The notes beneath the pieces were generated by a model, which did no database searches, had not been told where the DNA came from, and was given only the letters and a program-made list of their open reading frames with translations. Below, one piece after another: positions 43,674-52,759 of a DNA stretch of 64,000 nt. Positions within the stretch are counted from its first letter, which is position 1, and every line of letters begins with the position of its first letter. This stretch comes from Bacillus bingmayongensis (GTDB taxonomy: Bacteria; Bacillota; Bacilli; Bacillales; Bacillaceae_G), in assembly GCF_000299035.1 (NCBI RefSeq), contig NZ_AKCS01000005.1:248001-312000 (forward strand), given 5' to 3'. The translations under genes and the position numbers were made by a program.

Positions 43674-43919
43674 TTAAGACAAGCATAATGTAAAATAAGT
43701 AAAAATGGGGAGGATTAAATTCAATGGAGCGTTCCGAAAATATAGTGAGTAATCGACCAATTTATCATTACTAGATAAAGAAACTTCTATAATTTCATTA
43801 GAAGGATGATCCAATTTTTCAATTGTTTGATCAGCCCAATTAATTATGTCAGCTTTTGAAAATATTCCAATTTGTAATCCTATCCTATAAACTTCAGCCA
43901 TTTCTTTTACATTCACCAT
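43674..43919 (-). CDS. Hypothetical protein, probably truncated
   Basis: 81 residues starting MVNVKEMAEVYRIGLQIGIF, then SKADIINWADQTIEKLDHPS and EIIEVSLSSNDKLVDYSLYF. The first 55 residues look like an ordered two-helix domain similar to small immunity-like or DUF2247-type proteins, but the tail (FRNAPLNLILPIFTYFTLCL) reads like frameshifted sequence. AAGGGGC precedes ATG 43919. Family not firmly recognised. Confidence 0.5.
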   Translation of the reverse strand: MVNVKEMAEVYRIGLQIGIFSKADIINWADQTIEKLDHPSNEIIEVSLSSNDKLVDYSLYFRNAPLNLILPIFTYFTLCLS

Positions 43920-43967
43920 ATATAGCCCCTTAAACTTTTTAATAATTATATAATAAAATAAAACGAA

Positions 43968-44045
43968 CCTTCCATCAGTGTTTTTTCTTCGCCCCACCTC
44001 CCTTCCTTGTTTCTTTCTGAATCCTGAGGCATACTTTTTTGCTAA
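43968..44045 (+). repeat. Degenerate bcr1 fragment
   Basis: Shares CTTCCATCAGTG, GCCCCACCTCCCTTCCTTG and TTCTGAATCCTGAGG with copy B in the same order, without the ends or flanking ATAAA. Located between the truncated hypothetical gene and the GNAT gene, close to the GNAT stop codon. Confidence 0.5.
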
Positions 44046-44052
44046 ATGGATT

Positions 44053-44454
44053 TTACAAACTTCTAGACATTCCATAAAAATCAGGATATACAAGATTAAA
44101 TCCAAATTTTTGATATAACTTTATACTTGATACATCCGCCATTACTGTAATACGAGTATTCTCACTAGAAACTCCATCTAGATACGTCAATAATCCCTTT
44201 AATATAATGTCTTCTATCCCCTTATCCTTCTGCAAAGGCGAGACAATAATATCAACAATTTGAAAGAAATAAGCTCCATCACCAATAACTCGCCCCATAC
44301 CCAAAAGTTTTGAGTCAGTTCCTCTCACAATAACTGAATATGTTGAGTTGCTTAAAGCTATTTTTGTAAGTGCTTTTTTTTGTGAGTTTAGTCCTACACT
44401 TTTTCTTAGTTCCATATACTCTTTTACATTCGGGATTTCATGCAATATATTCAT
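44053..44454 (-). CDS. Short GNAT acetyltransferase
   Basis: 133-residue acetyltransferase with a compact fold: VIVRGTDSKLLGMGRVIGDG strand pair, FQIVDIIVSPLQKDKGIEDI (acetyl-CoA loop, with KDKGIE replacing the usual RGxG pattern), and IKLYQKFGFNLVYPD. The degenerate loop suggests altered cofactor binding or another ligand. AGGGGGAACAAA precedes ATG. Confidence 0.8.
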   Translation of the reverse strand: MNILHEIPNVKEYMELRKSVGLNSQKKALTKIALSNSTYSVIVRGTDSKLLGMGRVIGDGAYFFQIVDIIVSPLQKDKGIEDIILKGLLTYLDGVSSENTRITVMADVSSIKLYQKFGFNLVYPDFYGMSRSL

Positions 44455-44675
44455 TTTGTTCCCCCTGCCTTTTTACTTATAATGAAATGAACATCTATAC
44501 AGTCAAATATACAACACTAATGCAAGTGATAATGTTATAACAGAGTTCTCCAGTAAAACACACATTCATATAACAAAAGTTTATCGAAGCACTTTAATCT
44601 TTTTATTTAAGGTTTACATCCACTACTAGCTTTGATAAATTTAAAATCGACCTTTCGATTTAAGGGAGTGCTACA

Positions 44676-45434
44676 ATGCATTATTACAAACCAATAGAGA
44701 TTGCTAAAGAACTTCAAAGCAGTACAAGTGCTTTAAGGCACTATGAATCTTCAGGGGTTGTACCATCTCCTGAACGTTCTGAAACCGGATATCGCCTTTA
44801 TACAAAGGTACATTTAGCCTACTTTCGCTGTCTTCGCGCAATGGTTCCTGGGTTTGGGTTCACAGTCACTTATGATGTACTTCGTCATATTCAAAACAAA
44901 GATATGGACCATGCATTTTGGATTGTCAACGCAGAACAAGCAACATTACAGCATGAAAAAAAACTCGCTGATCAAACACTTCTATTCCTACAGGACAAAA
45001 ATTTGACTGTTATGAACGATAAGAAAGTGAAAAGTACAATGACTATAGGTGAAGTAGCTTCCATAACTGGTGTACAAACCTCTGCTATTCGTCATTGGGA
45101 AAAAGAAGGACTAATATCCCCAAATAGAAATCCTGAGAATGGATACAGGTTGTATACCCACATGCACGTAAAACAAGTTCTTCTTATTCGTACTTTAAGA
45201 AAAACAGTTTACTTTTTAGATAAGATGAAAGAAATTATTCAAGCTGTGGAAAATCAAAGTATTAAAAAGGCAAAAAAAGTTACTGAGAATGCACTTTTAA
45301 GTATTCATCAAAGAAACCGGCAACAATATAACGGTGTTCATAAGTTGGTAGAGTTGTGCAATGAGATTGGATTAATGAATTACGACGATGCTTCTCTATT
45401 AAAACCTAATCATTCTTTTGACCAGACAAAGTAA
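44676..45434 (+). CDS. Regulator with two MerR-type DNA-binding domains
   Basis: 252-residue protein. Domain 1 (about residues 1-75): KPIEIAKELQSSTSALRHYE, SGVVPSPERSETGYRLYT. Domain 2 (about 119-195): MTIGEVASITGVQTSAIRHW, EKEGLISPNRNPENGYRLYT, MKEIIQAVEN. Each is a complete MerR winged helix with the typical R-x-W/Y-E and GYRxY motifs. The linker of ~45 residues is helical and acidic. One chain could bind DNA with both halves, unlike ordinary MerR dimers. No effector domain is obvious. AAGGGAGTGCTACA precedes ATG. Confidence 0.88.
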   Translation: MHYYKPIEIAKELQSSTSALRHYESSGVVPSPERSETGYRLYTKVHLAYFRCLRAMVPGFGFTVTYDVLRHIQNKDMDHAFWIVNAEQATLQHEKKLADQTLLFLQDKNLTVMNDKKVKSTMTIGEVASITGVQTSAIRHWEKEGLISPNRNPENGYRLYTHMHVKQVLLIRTLRKTVYFLDKMKEIIQAVENQSIKKAKKVTENALLSIHQRNRQQYNGVHKLVELCNEIGLMNYDDASLLKPNHSFDQTK

Positions 45435-45469
45435 AGCATCTGTGAATAATTTTTTTATTGTAGTAAAAA

Positions 45470-45497
45470 ACACACCACTTATTAAAATTGGTGTGTA
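45470..45497 (+). terminator. Weak terminator of the MerR-type gene
   Basis: 8-bp stem ACACACCA / TGGTGTGT with a 10-12-base AT loop; the T-run follows after a short gap. Confidence 0.5.
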
Positions 45498-45506
45498 GCA
45501 ACATTT

Positions 45507-45663
45507 TTTATCCCGCATTAACGGGCAGTAAGACCCCTACCTCAAAATTTAGTCAAAACAAGGAAGTTAGGTGATGGATCAACTGCCCATAAAAGCCCGA
45601 TTGGTGAAGACAAATAATCAATGGGAGATGAACAAACCCCCACTGATTATAGTTTCACTTTAT
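45507..45663 (-). repeat. bcr1-like repeat, copy C, abutting the thrS stop codon
   Basis: TTTAT at 45507-45511 and 45659-45663 flank CCCGCATTAACGGGCAGTAA ... CACTGATTATAGTTTCAC, about 150 bases, close to the size reported for bcr1. On the minus strand it starts AAAGTGAAACT immediately after, and overlapping, the thrS TAA stop codon (45662-45660). Confidence 0.85.
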
Positions 45664-47585
45664 TTAGAGCATTTATTATAAACTTCCTCCTGTACACCTT
45701 CCATAAATACAGATAGTGAAACCACCTCAGATTTCTCTTCACCATATTTACGCACATTTACAGATCCATTTTCCATTTCTTTATCTCCAATAACAAGAAC
45801 GTATGGTATCTTTTGAATTTGAGCTTCTCGGATTTTATACCCTAGTTTTTCACTACGAACATCTCGTTCGACTCGAATACCAGTTTGTTTTAACTTTTCT
45901 TCAATTTCATTTGTATATTGGTCATGGACTAGAGTTGAAACCGGAATTACTTTTACTTGAACAGGAGCTAACCATGTTGGGAATGCTCCTCCAAAATGTT
46001 CAATTAGTATTCCTAAGAAACGATCAAAAGAACCTAATACAGCCCGGTGAATCACAACTGGTCTTCTTTTCTCATTTCTCTCATCAATATAATTCAAATC
46101 AAATTTCTCTGGCATTTGGAAATCAAGCTGTACTGTTCCACATTGATGGCTTCTTTGTAAAGCATCTTTAATATGAAAATCAATTTTCGGTCCGTAAAAC
46201 GCACCATCTCCTTCATTTACTCTATAATTATAATCTAATGATTTCAGCACATTTTCGAGAGACGCTTCAGCTTGATTCCATAGCTCATCATCACCCATTG
46301 AATCTTCAGGTCTTGTTGAAAGCTCAACTTCGTATTCAAAACCAAATTTTTTATAGACATAGTCAATTTGTTTTAACACTGACTTTATTTCACTTTCTAT
46401 TTGTTCAGGTGTCACAAATAGATGTGCATCATCCTGACAGAATGTACGTACTCTTAATAATCCGTTCAATGCACCACTAAATTCGTGGCGATGTACTTTA
46501 CCAAATTCACACATTCGAATTGGTAAATCACGGTATGAACGTAGTTTATTTTTAAAAATAAGCATATGTCCAGGGCAATTCATCGGTTTTAATGCAAAGC
46601 TTTTGTTGTCTACCTCTGAAAAATACATATTGTCTTTATAATGATCCCAGTGCCCTGATTCTTCCCATAGCCCTTGATTCATCATAATAGGAGTGCGCAC
46701 TTCTTGATAATCGTATTTTTGTTGTATTTCTCTTAAAAAAGCCTCTAACTCATTTCGGATGATTTGTCCTTTCGGTAAATAAAAAGGCATCCCAGGCGCT
46801 TCTTCTGAGAACATAAATAATTCAAGTTCATTTCCAAGCTTGCGATGATTTCTCTTCGCAGCCTCTTCTACAAAATGTAAATAACTTTCTAATTCTTTTT
46901 GAGAAGAAAATGCAACACCATATACACGCTGAAGTACTTGATTATTACTATCTCCGCGCCAATATGCACCAGAAACATGAGTTAATCGAAATGCTTTTAA
47001 ATAACCAGTTGACGGTAAATGCGGACCGCGGCATAAATCTACAAATTCTCCTTGTTTATAAATTGTCACAACTTCATTCTCTGGAATTGCTTCTAAAAGT
47101 TCCAGCTTTAAATGATCATTTATATCTTGAAACAATTTTTCCGCTTCATCCCTAGTGATTTCAACTCGTTCTATTTCCAAGTTTTCGTTAATAATATTTT
47201 GCATTTCATTTTCAATTTTAGGTAGGTCCTCTACAGCGATGCTACTTGGAAGATCCATATCATAATAAAATCCATTTTCAATAACAGGTCCTACACCAAG
47301 TTTTACATCGCCATATATTCTGTTTACAGCCTGTGCTAACATATGTGCAGAAGTATGTCTTGCAATTTCTACACCTTCCTCTGAATCTATAGTGATGATT
47401 TGCACTTTCGCATTTCCTTCAATGTTTCGGCGTAAATCAAAAAGCTGACCATTCACCTTTCCTGCTACTGCCTTCTTTTTTAAACTAGTACTAATTGATC
47501 CTGCAATTTCTTCTAAAGTAATTCCTTTTACAAATTCTTTTACACTACCATCTAGAAAAATAATTTCAATCATCTGTTCTCTCAT
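45660..47585 (-). CDS. thrS: Threonyl-tRNA synthetase (T-box-controlled copy)
   Basis: 641 residues; class II synthetase charging tRNA-Thr. N-terminal TGS domain (1-65), editing domain with HTSAHMLAQAVNRI and the HxxxH-C/H zinc-like site (about 65-225, including HVSGAYWRGDSNN), catalytic core with motif 2 RMCEFGKVHRHEFSGALNGL and motif 3 PVVIHRAVLGSFDRFLGILI, and the C-terminal anticodon-binding domain. Two tandem T-box leaders lie upstream, as for the starvation-inducible thrZ gene of B. subtilis (which has three), so this may be the thrZ orthologue. GGAGCGATAAAA precedes ATG. Stop codon is inside the flank of bcr1 copy C. Confidence 0.97.
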   Translation of the reverse strand: MREQMIEIIFLDGSVKEFVKGITLEEIAGSISTSLKKKAVAGKVNGQLFDLRRNIEGNAKVQIITIDSEEGVEIARHTSAHMLAQAVNRIYGDVKLGVGPVIENGFYYDMDLPSSIAVEDLPKIENEMQNIINENLEIERVEITRDEAEKLFQDINDHLKLELLEAIPENEVVTIYKQGEFVDLCRGPHLPSTGYLKAFRLTHVSGAYWRGDSNNQVLQRVYGVAFSSQKELESYLHFVEEAAKRNHRKLGNELELFMFSEEAPGMPFYLPKGQIIRNELEAFLREIQQKYDYQEVRTPIMMNQGLWEESGHWDHYKDNMYFSEVDNKSFALKPMNCPGHMLIFKNKLRSYRDLPIRMCEFGKVHRHEFSGALNGLLRVRTFCQDDAHLFVTPEQIESEIKSVLKQIDYVYKKFGFEYEVELSTRPEDSMGDDELWNQAEASLENVLKSLDYNYRVNEGDGAFYGPKIDFHIKDALQRSHQCGTVQLDFQMPEKFDLNYIDERNEKRRPVVIHRAVLGSFDRFLGILIEHFGGAFPTWLAPVQVKVIPVSTLVHDQYTNEIEEKLKQTGIRVERDVRSEKLGYKIREAQIQKIPYVLVIGDKEMENGSVNVRKYGEEKSEVVSLSVFMEGVQEEVYNKCSK

Positions 47586-47605
47586 TTTTATCGCTCCATT
47601 TCATA

Positions 47606-47855
47606 ATAAAAAAGCACACTCATCCCTAATAATAGGGACGAGCGTGCTTTTACCCGTGGTTCCACCCAGATTCCCATCATACTTCATCGTACAATGGCTT
47701 CTTTTGCGGTAACGTCGCTTACACGGCACTAGATACTTTCATTTTCCCTAGTGCAGCTCTAAGGTGGTAAGTTATTTCACTGCATTAGGAAGTTCTCAGC
47801 ATTCCTTCCCTCTCTGTACAACCGTTAAAAATAACTCGTGTCCTTTTCTTCGCTT
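47606..47855 (-). ncRNA. T-box riboswitch 1 (proximal), Thr
   Basis: The T-box core GGGTGGAACCACGGGT is at 47667-47652 on the minus strand, followed by the terminator stem AGCACGCTCGTCCC / GGGATGAGTGTGCT (47651-47612) and a T-run. The 5' half carries the Stem I, with GTAAGCGACGTTACCGC and a TTACCACC segment whose ACC codon fits threonine. Uncharged tRNA-Thr is expected to stabilise the antiterminator and allow thrS transcription. Confidence 0.9.
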
Positions 47856-47872
47856 ATTATGAAATTAAAAAT

Positions 47873-48120
47873 AAAAAAGCATACTCATCCCTAATAACAG
47901 GGACGAATATGCTTGTATTCGTGGTTCCACCCAGATTCCCATCATACTTCATCGTACAATGGCTCCTTTTGCGGTAACGTCGCTTACACGGCACTAGATA
48001 CTTTTATTTTCCCCAGTGCAGCTCTAAGGTGGTAAGTTATTTCACTGCGTTAGGAAGTTCTCAGCATTTCTTCCTTCTCTGTATAACCGTTAAAAATAAC
48101 TCGTGTCCTTTTCTTTGCTT
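47873..48120 (-). ncRNA. T-box riboswitch 2 (distal), Thr
   Basis: Near-identical second copy. T-box core GGGTGGAACCACGAATA at 47932-47916, terminator AGCATATTCGTCCC / GGGATGAGTATGCT (47914-47876), Stem I start AAAGCAAAGAAAAGGACACG, and the same TTACCACC segment. The unit differs from copy 1 by a few substitutions. A TTGACA hexamer at 48183-48178 (minus) is a candidate -35; no well-spaced -10 was found. Confidence 0.9.
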
Positions 48121-48209
48121 TTATAATACATCCATTAATTGTTATTTAATATATCTTATTCATTTTATTTTTGCAAGTGTCAAAAAATATTTTTTGTTCA
48201 ATAAAAAAA

Positions 48210-48247
48210 GGGAAACCAAAAACAATTTTCATGTTTTTTGATTTCCC
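48210..48247 (-). terminator. Terminator of rluF
   Basis: GGGAAACCAAAAACA / TGTTTTTTGATTTCCC hairpin with A-rich and T-rich sides just after the stop codon. Confidence 0.75.
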
Positions 48248-48256
48248 CTATCTTTT

Positions 48257-48964
48257 TTACCAATCTTGTGGTTCGTAGTTTAAATCTGCAAATAATCTTT
48301 TTTTCTCTTTCTTCGTTAAATCTCTCCACTGTCCAACTGGTAAATTATTCAACTGGATATTCATAATTCGCGTACGTTTTAATGTGTAAACTTGATAACC
48401 TAAAGCTTCACACATACGACGAATTTGGCGATTCAATCCTTGTGTTAAAATAATTTGGAATTCATATTTTGATAACTGTGTTATTTCACAAGGAAGTGTT
48501 TTTGTTCCTAAAATTTTAACACCTGCTGCCATTTGTTTTAAAAATTCAGGCGTAATCGGTTTATCTACTGAAACAATATATTCTTTTTCATGTTTATTTT
48601 CAGCACGTAAAATTTCATTAATAATATCGCCATCATTCGTTAACAAAATTAAACCGTCTGAATCTTTATCAAGACGTCCAACGTGATTAATTCGTAAAGG
48701 ATGATTCACTAAATCGATAATGTTACCTTTAACTGCCTTTTCACTTGTACATGTAATACCTACTGGTTTATTTAAAGCGATATACACATGGTCTCGAGCA
48801 ATTCGAAGTTGCTCTCCATTTACTCGCACGTCATCACCTGGTTGTACTTGGTCACCTATTTTTGCAACCTTTCCGTTAATAATTACTCTTCTTTCATTAA
48901 TTAATTTATCTGCTCCGCGTCTAGATGCTTTTCCAGATTCACTAATAAATTTATTTATACGCAA
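48257..48964 (-). CDS. rluF: 23S rRNA pseudouridine synthase RluF
   Basis: Isomerises uridine in 23S rRNA (E. coli U2604). About 235 residues: an S4 RNA-binding domain ([20 protein letters not shown], residues 1-60) then the RsuA/RluF catalytic domain with [18 protein letters not shown] carrying the catalytic Asp. [16 protein letters not shown] is also conserved. Start uncertain: TTG at 48964 gives the family-typical MRINKF; GTG at 48973 sits too close to AAAAGG. The final residues NYEPQDW are unremarkable. Confidence 0.9.
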   Translation of the reverse strand: MRINKFISESGKASRRGADKLINERRVIINGKVAKIGDQVQPGDDVRVNGEQLRIARDHVYIALNKPVGITCTSEKAVKGNIIDLVNHPLRINHVGRLDKDSDGLILLTNDGDIINEILRAENKHEKEYIVSVDKPITPEFLKQMAAGVKILGTKTLPCEITQLSKYEFQIILTQGLNRQIRRMCEALGYQVYTLKRTRIMNIQLNNLPVGQWRDLTKKEKKRLFADLNYEPQDW

Positions 48965-48974
48965 GTTAGGCACA

Positions 48975-49240
48975 TCCTTTTCTCTAAAAATTTCAAGCTC
49001 ACACTGCTTCTACCGTACAATAACAAAAGGGTAAGCCTCCTAATATAACTTAAATATATTAACATGAATGGGTATCTGACGTCTTCTATAATTTTCATGT
49101 TTAAGAGAAAAGAATTCGTCTTATTGAACTACATACCAATAATACATTCACTGCACGCCTTCTACTTTTAAACTAATACCTCATACAACCATAACTACTA
49201 AAATCATTTAGCCTAGATATACATCATTTATTTACTTTTT
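48975..49240. other. Intergenic stretch, nothing recognised
   Basis: No ORF with a ribosome site and no repeat was seen on either strand. Confidence 0.35.
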
Positions 49241-49867
49241 TTATAATTCATATACAGACCATTCTTTTATACATGCAACTTGCTTTCCGTTTATATTTTC
49301 AACATCCTCGGTTACATTAGCTAATTCATATAATCCAGGAAAAATTTCTTTCACATAACTCTGATGTGATATTTCATTTTCCCAAAAAGAAAGAACGACA
49401 TAACGATTAGAGTTTTTAAGAGATCTTCCCACAACGCCGCCTAACATTCCTTCTAATTTTTCCATTCCTTTATTCCAAATTGTTTCCTGTATATGCAAAA
49501 AGTGCTGTTCCCTTCCTCTTTTCACATCACAAACTGCAGCTCTGACAAATAGATTTTTTGTAAGTACATCCGTAAATGAAGTAGCTTTCATATCAAATAA
49601 CGTTTGAAACAACTCTACTTCACAAGATAAATACGTATCCTTTTGATTGCTATTATGAAAAATTGGATCGTGCATTTCATTCATAAATTTTTGATATGTA
49701 TTCATGTTTTCCCATACGGTAAACACACAGGCCTCATCTTCATTCCAGCCTCCAAATTGTCCATGAAATCCCTCTAGATTTTGTAAATCTCTCCATTTCT
49801 CTTGCGCCTCTGAAAACAAACCCTTTTTTTCTTTTTCTACCTGACAAAATATCGTTTTTAATAACAT
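49241..49867 (-). CDS. YdbC/DUF4937-like protein
   Basis: 208-residue protein with two tandem ABM-like ferredoxin-fold halves: LLKTIFCQVEKEKKGLFSEA then FHGQFGGWNEDEACVFTVWE, and in the second half VRAAVCDVKRGREQHFLHIQ then RYVVLSFWENEISHQSYVKE. The pattern matches the DUF4937 / YdbC family, a divergent monooxygenase-like group of unknown role. ATG at 49867 follows AAGGGGGAGCAGT. 14 bases after the PhzF gene, so a two-gene unit. Confidence 0.75.
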   Translation of the reverse strand: MLLKTIFCQVEKEKKGLFSEAQEKWRDLQNLEGFHGQFGGWNEDEACVFTVWENMNTYQKFMNEMHDPIFHNSNQKDTYLSCEVELFQTLFDMKATSFTDVLTKNLFVRAAVCDVKRGREQHFLHIQETIWNKGMEKLEGMLGGVVGRSLKNSNRYVVLSFWENEISHQSYVKEIFPGLYELANVTEDVENINGKQVACIKEWSVYEL

Positions 49868-49881
49868 ACTGCTCCCCCTTA

Positions 49882-50766
49882 CTATACATTCCATGTCCCT
49901 TTTGCAATGCTTGTTACTTCTCCACCTACAAAAACATCAATTACATCTTCTATTTCTTCTGCCCGAATATGTAATAATGAAGGTCGTTTTATCTCATATC
50001 CTTGTTCAACACGCAAATTTATTTTCTTTTTGTCAAAATACCGATGTTTTATTAAATATGTTGCTAAACATCCATTAGAGCTACCAGTTGCTGCATCTTC
50101 CGGAATACCATAGTACTCTGCAAAATCACGGACATTCAGATCATTTACTTCTTCATACGTTTCAGAAGTAAATACCATAATTCCTTTTGCCTCTCTCTTT
50201 TCGATTAGCTTAAAATATTTTTCCTTATTTATTTGAACTTCTTTTACAGCAGCTAACGATTTTAACGGCACAAGAATAACTGGTAAACCTGTTGATACTT
50301 CTTGAATTGGATATCGAAGGTCTATTTGAGAAATATCAATATTTAGTACATCTGCAACTACATGTCTATCCAACTTCTCTCCAAATTCAGGCTCATTTTG
50401 CTGCATCCACAGCACATTTTCCTCGTCATGAAAAGTAACCTCTACAGAACCACCTTGGAAATGTAATAGAATATTTTCAAGCGTATCATTTTGAAGAATT
50501 GCTTCTTTGAGTACAAAAGCTGTTCCTAATGCAGGATGTCCAGCAAAAGGTATTTCTTCATTTGGTGTAAAAATGAGTACATCATACCCTCCGTTTCTCT
50601 GTTCTTTTGAGAGAATAAACGTTGTTTCAGCATAGTCCATCTCTTTCGCTATTAACTGCATTTCCTTATTTGAAATTTGATGATCATTTACAAATACTGC
50701 AAGTTGATTCCCTGTATACTTCCCTTGTGAAAAGACATCAACAATATAGAAATCCACCTTTCTCAC
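49882..50766 (-). CDS. PhzF-family isomerase/epimerase
   Basis: 294 residues of the PhzF / DAP-epimerase fold. FYIVDVFSQGKYTGNQLAVF at the start, EIPFAGHPALGTAFVL with the conserved His/Gly, catalytic Glu in YAETTFIL, and AATGSSNGCLATYL near the C-terminus. Homologues act in secondary metabolism or are of unknown substrate. GTG start after GAGGGAGAA; an alternative GTG three codons on is possible. Confidence 0.88.
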   Translation of the reverse strand: MRKVDFYIVDVFSQGKYTGNQLAVFVNDHQISNKEMQLIAKEMDYAETTFILSKEQRNGGYDVLIFTPNEEIPFAGHPALGTAFVLKEAILQNDTLENILLHFQGGSVEVTFHDEENVLWMQQNEPEFGEKLDRHVVADVLNIDISQIDLRYPIQEVSTGLPVILVPLKSLAAVKEVQINKEKYFKLIEKREAKGIMVFTSETYEEVNDLNVRDFAEYYGIPEDAATGSSNGCLATYLIKHRYFDKKKINLRVEQGYEIKRPSLLHIRAEEIEDVIDVFVGGEVTSIAKGTWNV

Positions 50767-50818
50767 TTCTCCCTCACCTATAACTTAAAAAATGGAATCT
50801 TTTGTTTACATAATAAAA

Positions 50819-51646
50819 TTATATTTGACTAAATTCACTATTATTTAAATAATGGTCCGCTTCTTTTATCATCCAACTTCCAAAATTATTTAAAAACGTT
50901 AAAATTTCTATTATTTCACCTATAGGATTAACTGCATATTGCAGCGCTTTCCTCATATTTCGTTCTTGCTCTGGAAAGTGCTTACTAAACAACTCATATG
51001 CTGGATATAAGTCTCTGGAATAAAGTCCTTCCCTATCAATTGTTAGTGCTAAACCCGCTCTGACTACTATCTTCATAATCCAGCGACAACAATCTTTTAT
51101 ATCCTCCCTACCTTCATTATGAATTAACTCTTCACGTGCCTGCTCGATTTGTGCCTGTAAATGAATAAGATGTTCATACGCCAATTCTTTACTTACTTTA
51201 TATTTAGTCAAACGTGGCCTTATATCTTCACCGAAGATACATACCCCGTGTGTCTGAATCATAAAACTAATAAAAGAAAAATAAGCAGAATGTATCACTT
51301 CTTCTACATCATAAAAACTTAATTCTACTCCAGATATACTATTAAATTTTTGCAGAAGTTGTTGCTCTATATTTTCACTCCATTCCAAATTTATTTCTTC
51401 AGGAGCTTTTCGAACTAATATAATCGTATCTATATCTGCAATCCCCTCTATTCCAATCCCTCTTGGAATAGAGCCTCTAATGTAAATACTATGCAAATCA
51501 TCCTGTAACGATTGAAAACACGTATCCTTTACTTCTTGTATTACCTCCAGAAAAACAGACTGAATTTTATTAATGTGTGAATCATTTATAATGTATCCCG
51601 TATCATCCACAGGACAAAAACGACCTATTTTTTTTATAATTGACAA
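50819..51646 (-). CDS. Nucleotidyltransferase-domain protein, aminoglycoside adenylyltransferase-like
   Basis: 275 residues. The NT-fold motif YIRGSIPRGIGIEGIADIDT (GS-x-x-x-x-G then DxD) is near residues 54-73, followed by a helical C-terminal domain (LAYEHLIHLQAQIEQAREEL). Related to ANT-like and MNT-type nucleotidyltransferases; no resistance profile can be stated. TTG start without a clear ribosome site; ORF boundaries otherwise good. Confidence 0.8.
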   Translation of the reverse strand: MSIIKKIGRFCPVDDTGYIINDSHINKIQSVFLEVIQEVKDTCFQSLQDDLHSIYIRGSIPRGIGIEGIADIDTIILVRKAPEEINLEWSENIEQQLLQKFNSISGVELSFYDVEEVIHSAYFSFISFMIQTHGVCIFGEDIRPRLTKYKVSKELAYEHLIHLQAQIEQAREELIHNEGREDIKDCCRWIMKIVVRAGLALTIDREGLYSRDLYPAYELFSKHFPEQERNMRKALQYAVNPIGEIIEILTFLNNFGSWMIKEADHYLNNSEFSQI

Positions 51647-51788
51647 TCTATCAACTCATTTCTATATAAAGTGTTACTTCCATGTTATATAGAAATGAGT
51701 TATAAATCAAAAAATTCAGAATAAAAAATTCAAAAAACCATCTATTTTGATACAATTGTAACAGTGTTTACATTTACTACATGATTCA

Positions 51789-51915
51789 ATAAAGTGAAAC
51801 TTTAATCAGCCCGCACCAATCGGGCTTTTACGGGCAGCCCGCCCCACCACCTAACTTCTTTGCTCTTGCTGAATTTTGAGGTGGGGGTCTTACTGACCAC
51901 AAATAGCGGGATAAA
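51789..51915 (+). repeat. bcr1-like repeat, copy D
   Basis: ATAAA at 51789-51793 and 51911-51915 flank GTGAAACTTTAATCAGCCCG ... GACCACAAATAGCGGG. Contains CACCAATCGGGCTTTTACGG, CCACCTAACTTCTTTGCTCT and GAATTTTGAGGTGGGGGTCT. Lies between two divergent genes, away from stop codons. Confidence 0.8.
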
Positions 51916-52095
51916 AAGAGTATTTCATAATAAATCTATAATTTTTAGCAACCGATTCAGCACATATACAAAAGTTTGATTATTATTTCTTAAAAACTTT
52001 TCTTTTTTTCGACAAAATAAAACAATTTCCGAATGTGTAACTTGTTATTATAGATTAATACATCTTGTTTTTTGCATATTAGGAGGAAATATCCA

Positions 52096-52680
52096 ATGAG
52101 AAAATCGTTTCATAAAAAATGGTGGTTTTGGCTTTTTAGCATACTGATTATCGCAAGCATTGCGGCCATTATTTTTTTGAACTACACGAAAGAGACAAAA
52201 ATACAAACTACTAAAGAACCTGTCGATAAAAAAATCTATCAACAAGAATTAAAATCTCAAATCGATTTTCTTACTACAAAATACGATAATATTATCGAGC
52301 AAGAATGGCTACCAGCATGGACTGAAATAAATTTAAATCCAAGCAACATAAATACAGCTGAATCACTAGATAAAATGAACAATGTAGCTAATCATTATAA
52401 TGAACTAGCTAAAAAAATGGATGCTTTTAACGCTGAAAACAACATGAATGATCCTGATTTAAAAAAGAAAATGAATAGCTTTAGAAAAGAATTTATTGCT
52501 GCTTCAAATTGTATGGAAAATGCTACTTTATCTGTTATACAAAGTTTTAAAAATGGTACACCATTGGACCAAAGTATACATAACGCAAAAGAATCTTTAG
52601 GACTTGCCGACCAACATATTGTAATCGCGTTATCCACTTTAAATGAAATAGAAGAAATATTAGGGGTTACACAGAAATAA
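52096..52680 (+). CDS. Membrane-anchored hypothetical protein
   Basis: 194 residues: a basic start (RKSFHKKWWFW), one transmembrane helix (about 13-30, LFSILIIASIAAIIFLNY) and a helical extracytoplasmic domain rich in Lys/Asn/Glu (QQELKSQIDFLTTKYDNIIE, NEIEEILGVTQK). No cysteine for lipidation near the helix. Family not recognised. ATG at 52096 has AGGAGGAAATATCC directly upstream; the in-frame ATG at 52072 is before that site and rejected. Confidence 0.75.
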   Translation: MRKSFHKKWWFWLFSILIIASIAAIIFLNYTKETKIQTTKEPVDKKIYQQELKSQIDFLTTKYDNIIEQEWLPAWTEINLNPSNINTAESLDKMNNVANHYNELAKKMDAFNAENNMNDPDLKKKMNSFRKEFIAASNCMENATLSVIQSFKNGTPLDQSIHNAKESLGLADQHIVIALSTLNEIEEILGVTQK

Positions 52681-52759
52681 TTTCATTATTTTATCCCTTT
52701 CATTTTAAGCAGTACAATTAAAAATCTTTTCTTAAAAATTATTTTCCAATAAAAAATGA

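Noticed and set aside
47606-48120. Long direct repeat upstream of thrS as a mobile repeat
   Set aside because: Both units contain full T-box cores with terminators, so this is regulatory duplication and not transposition.
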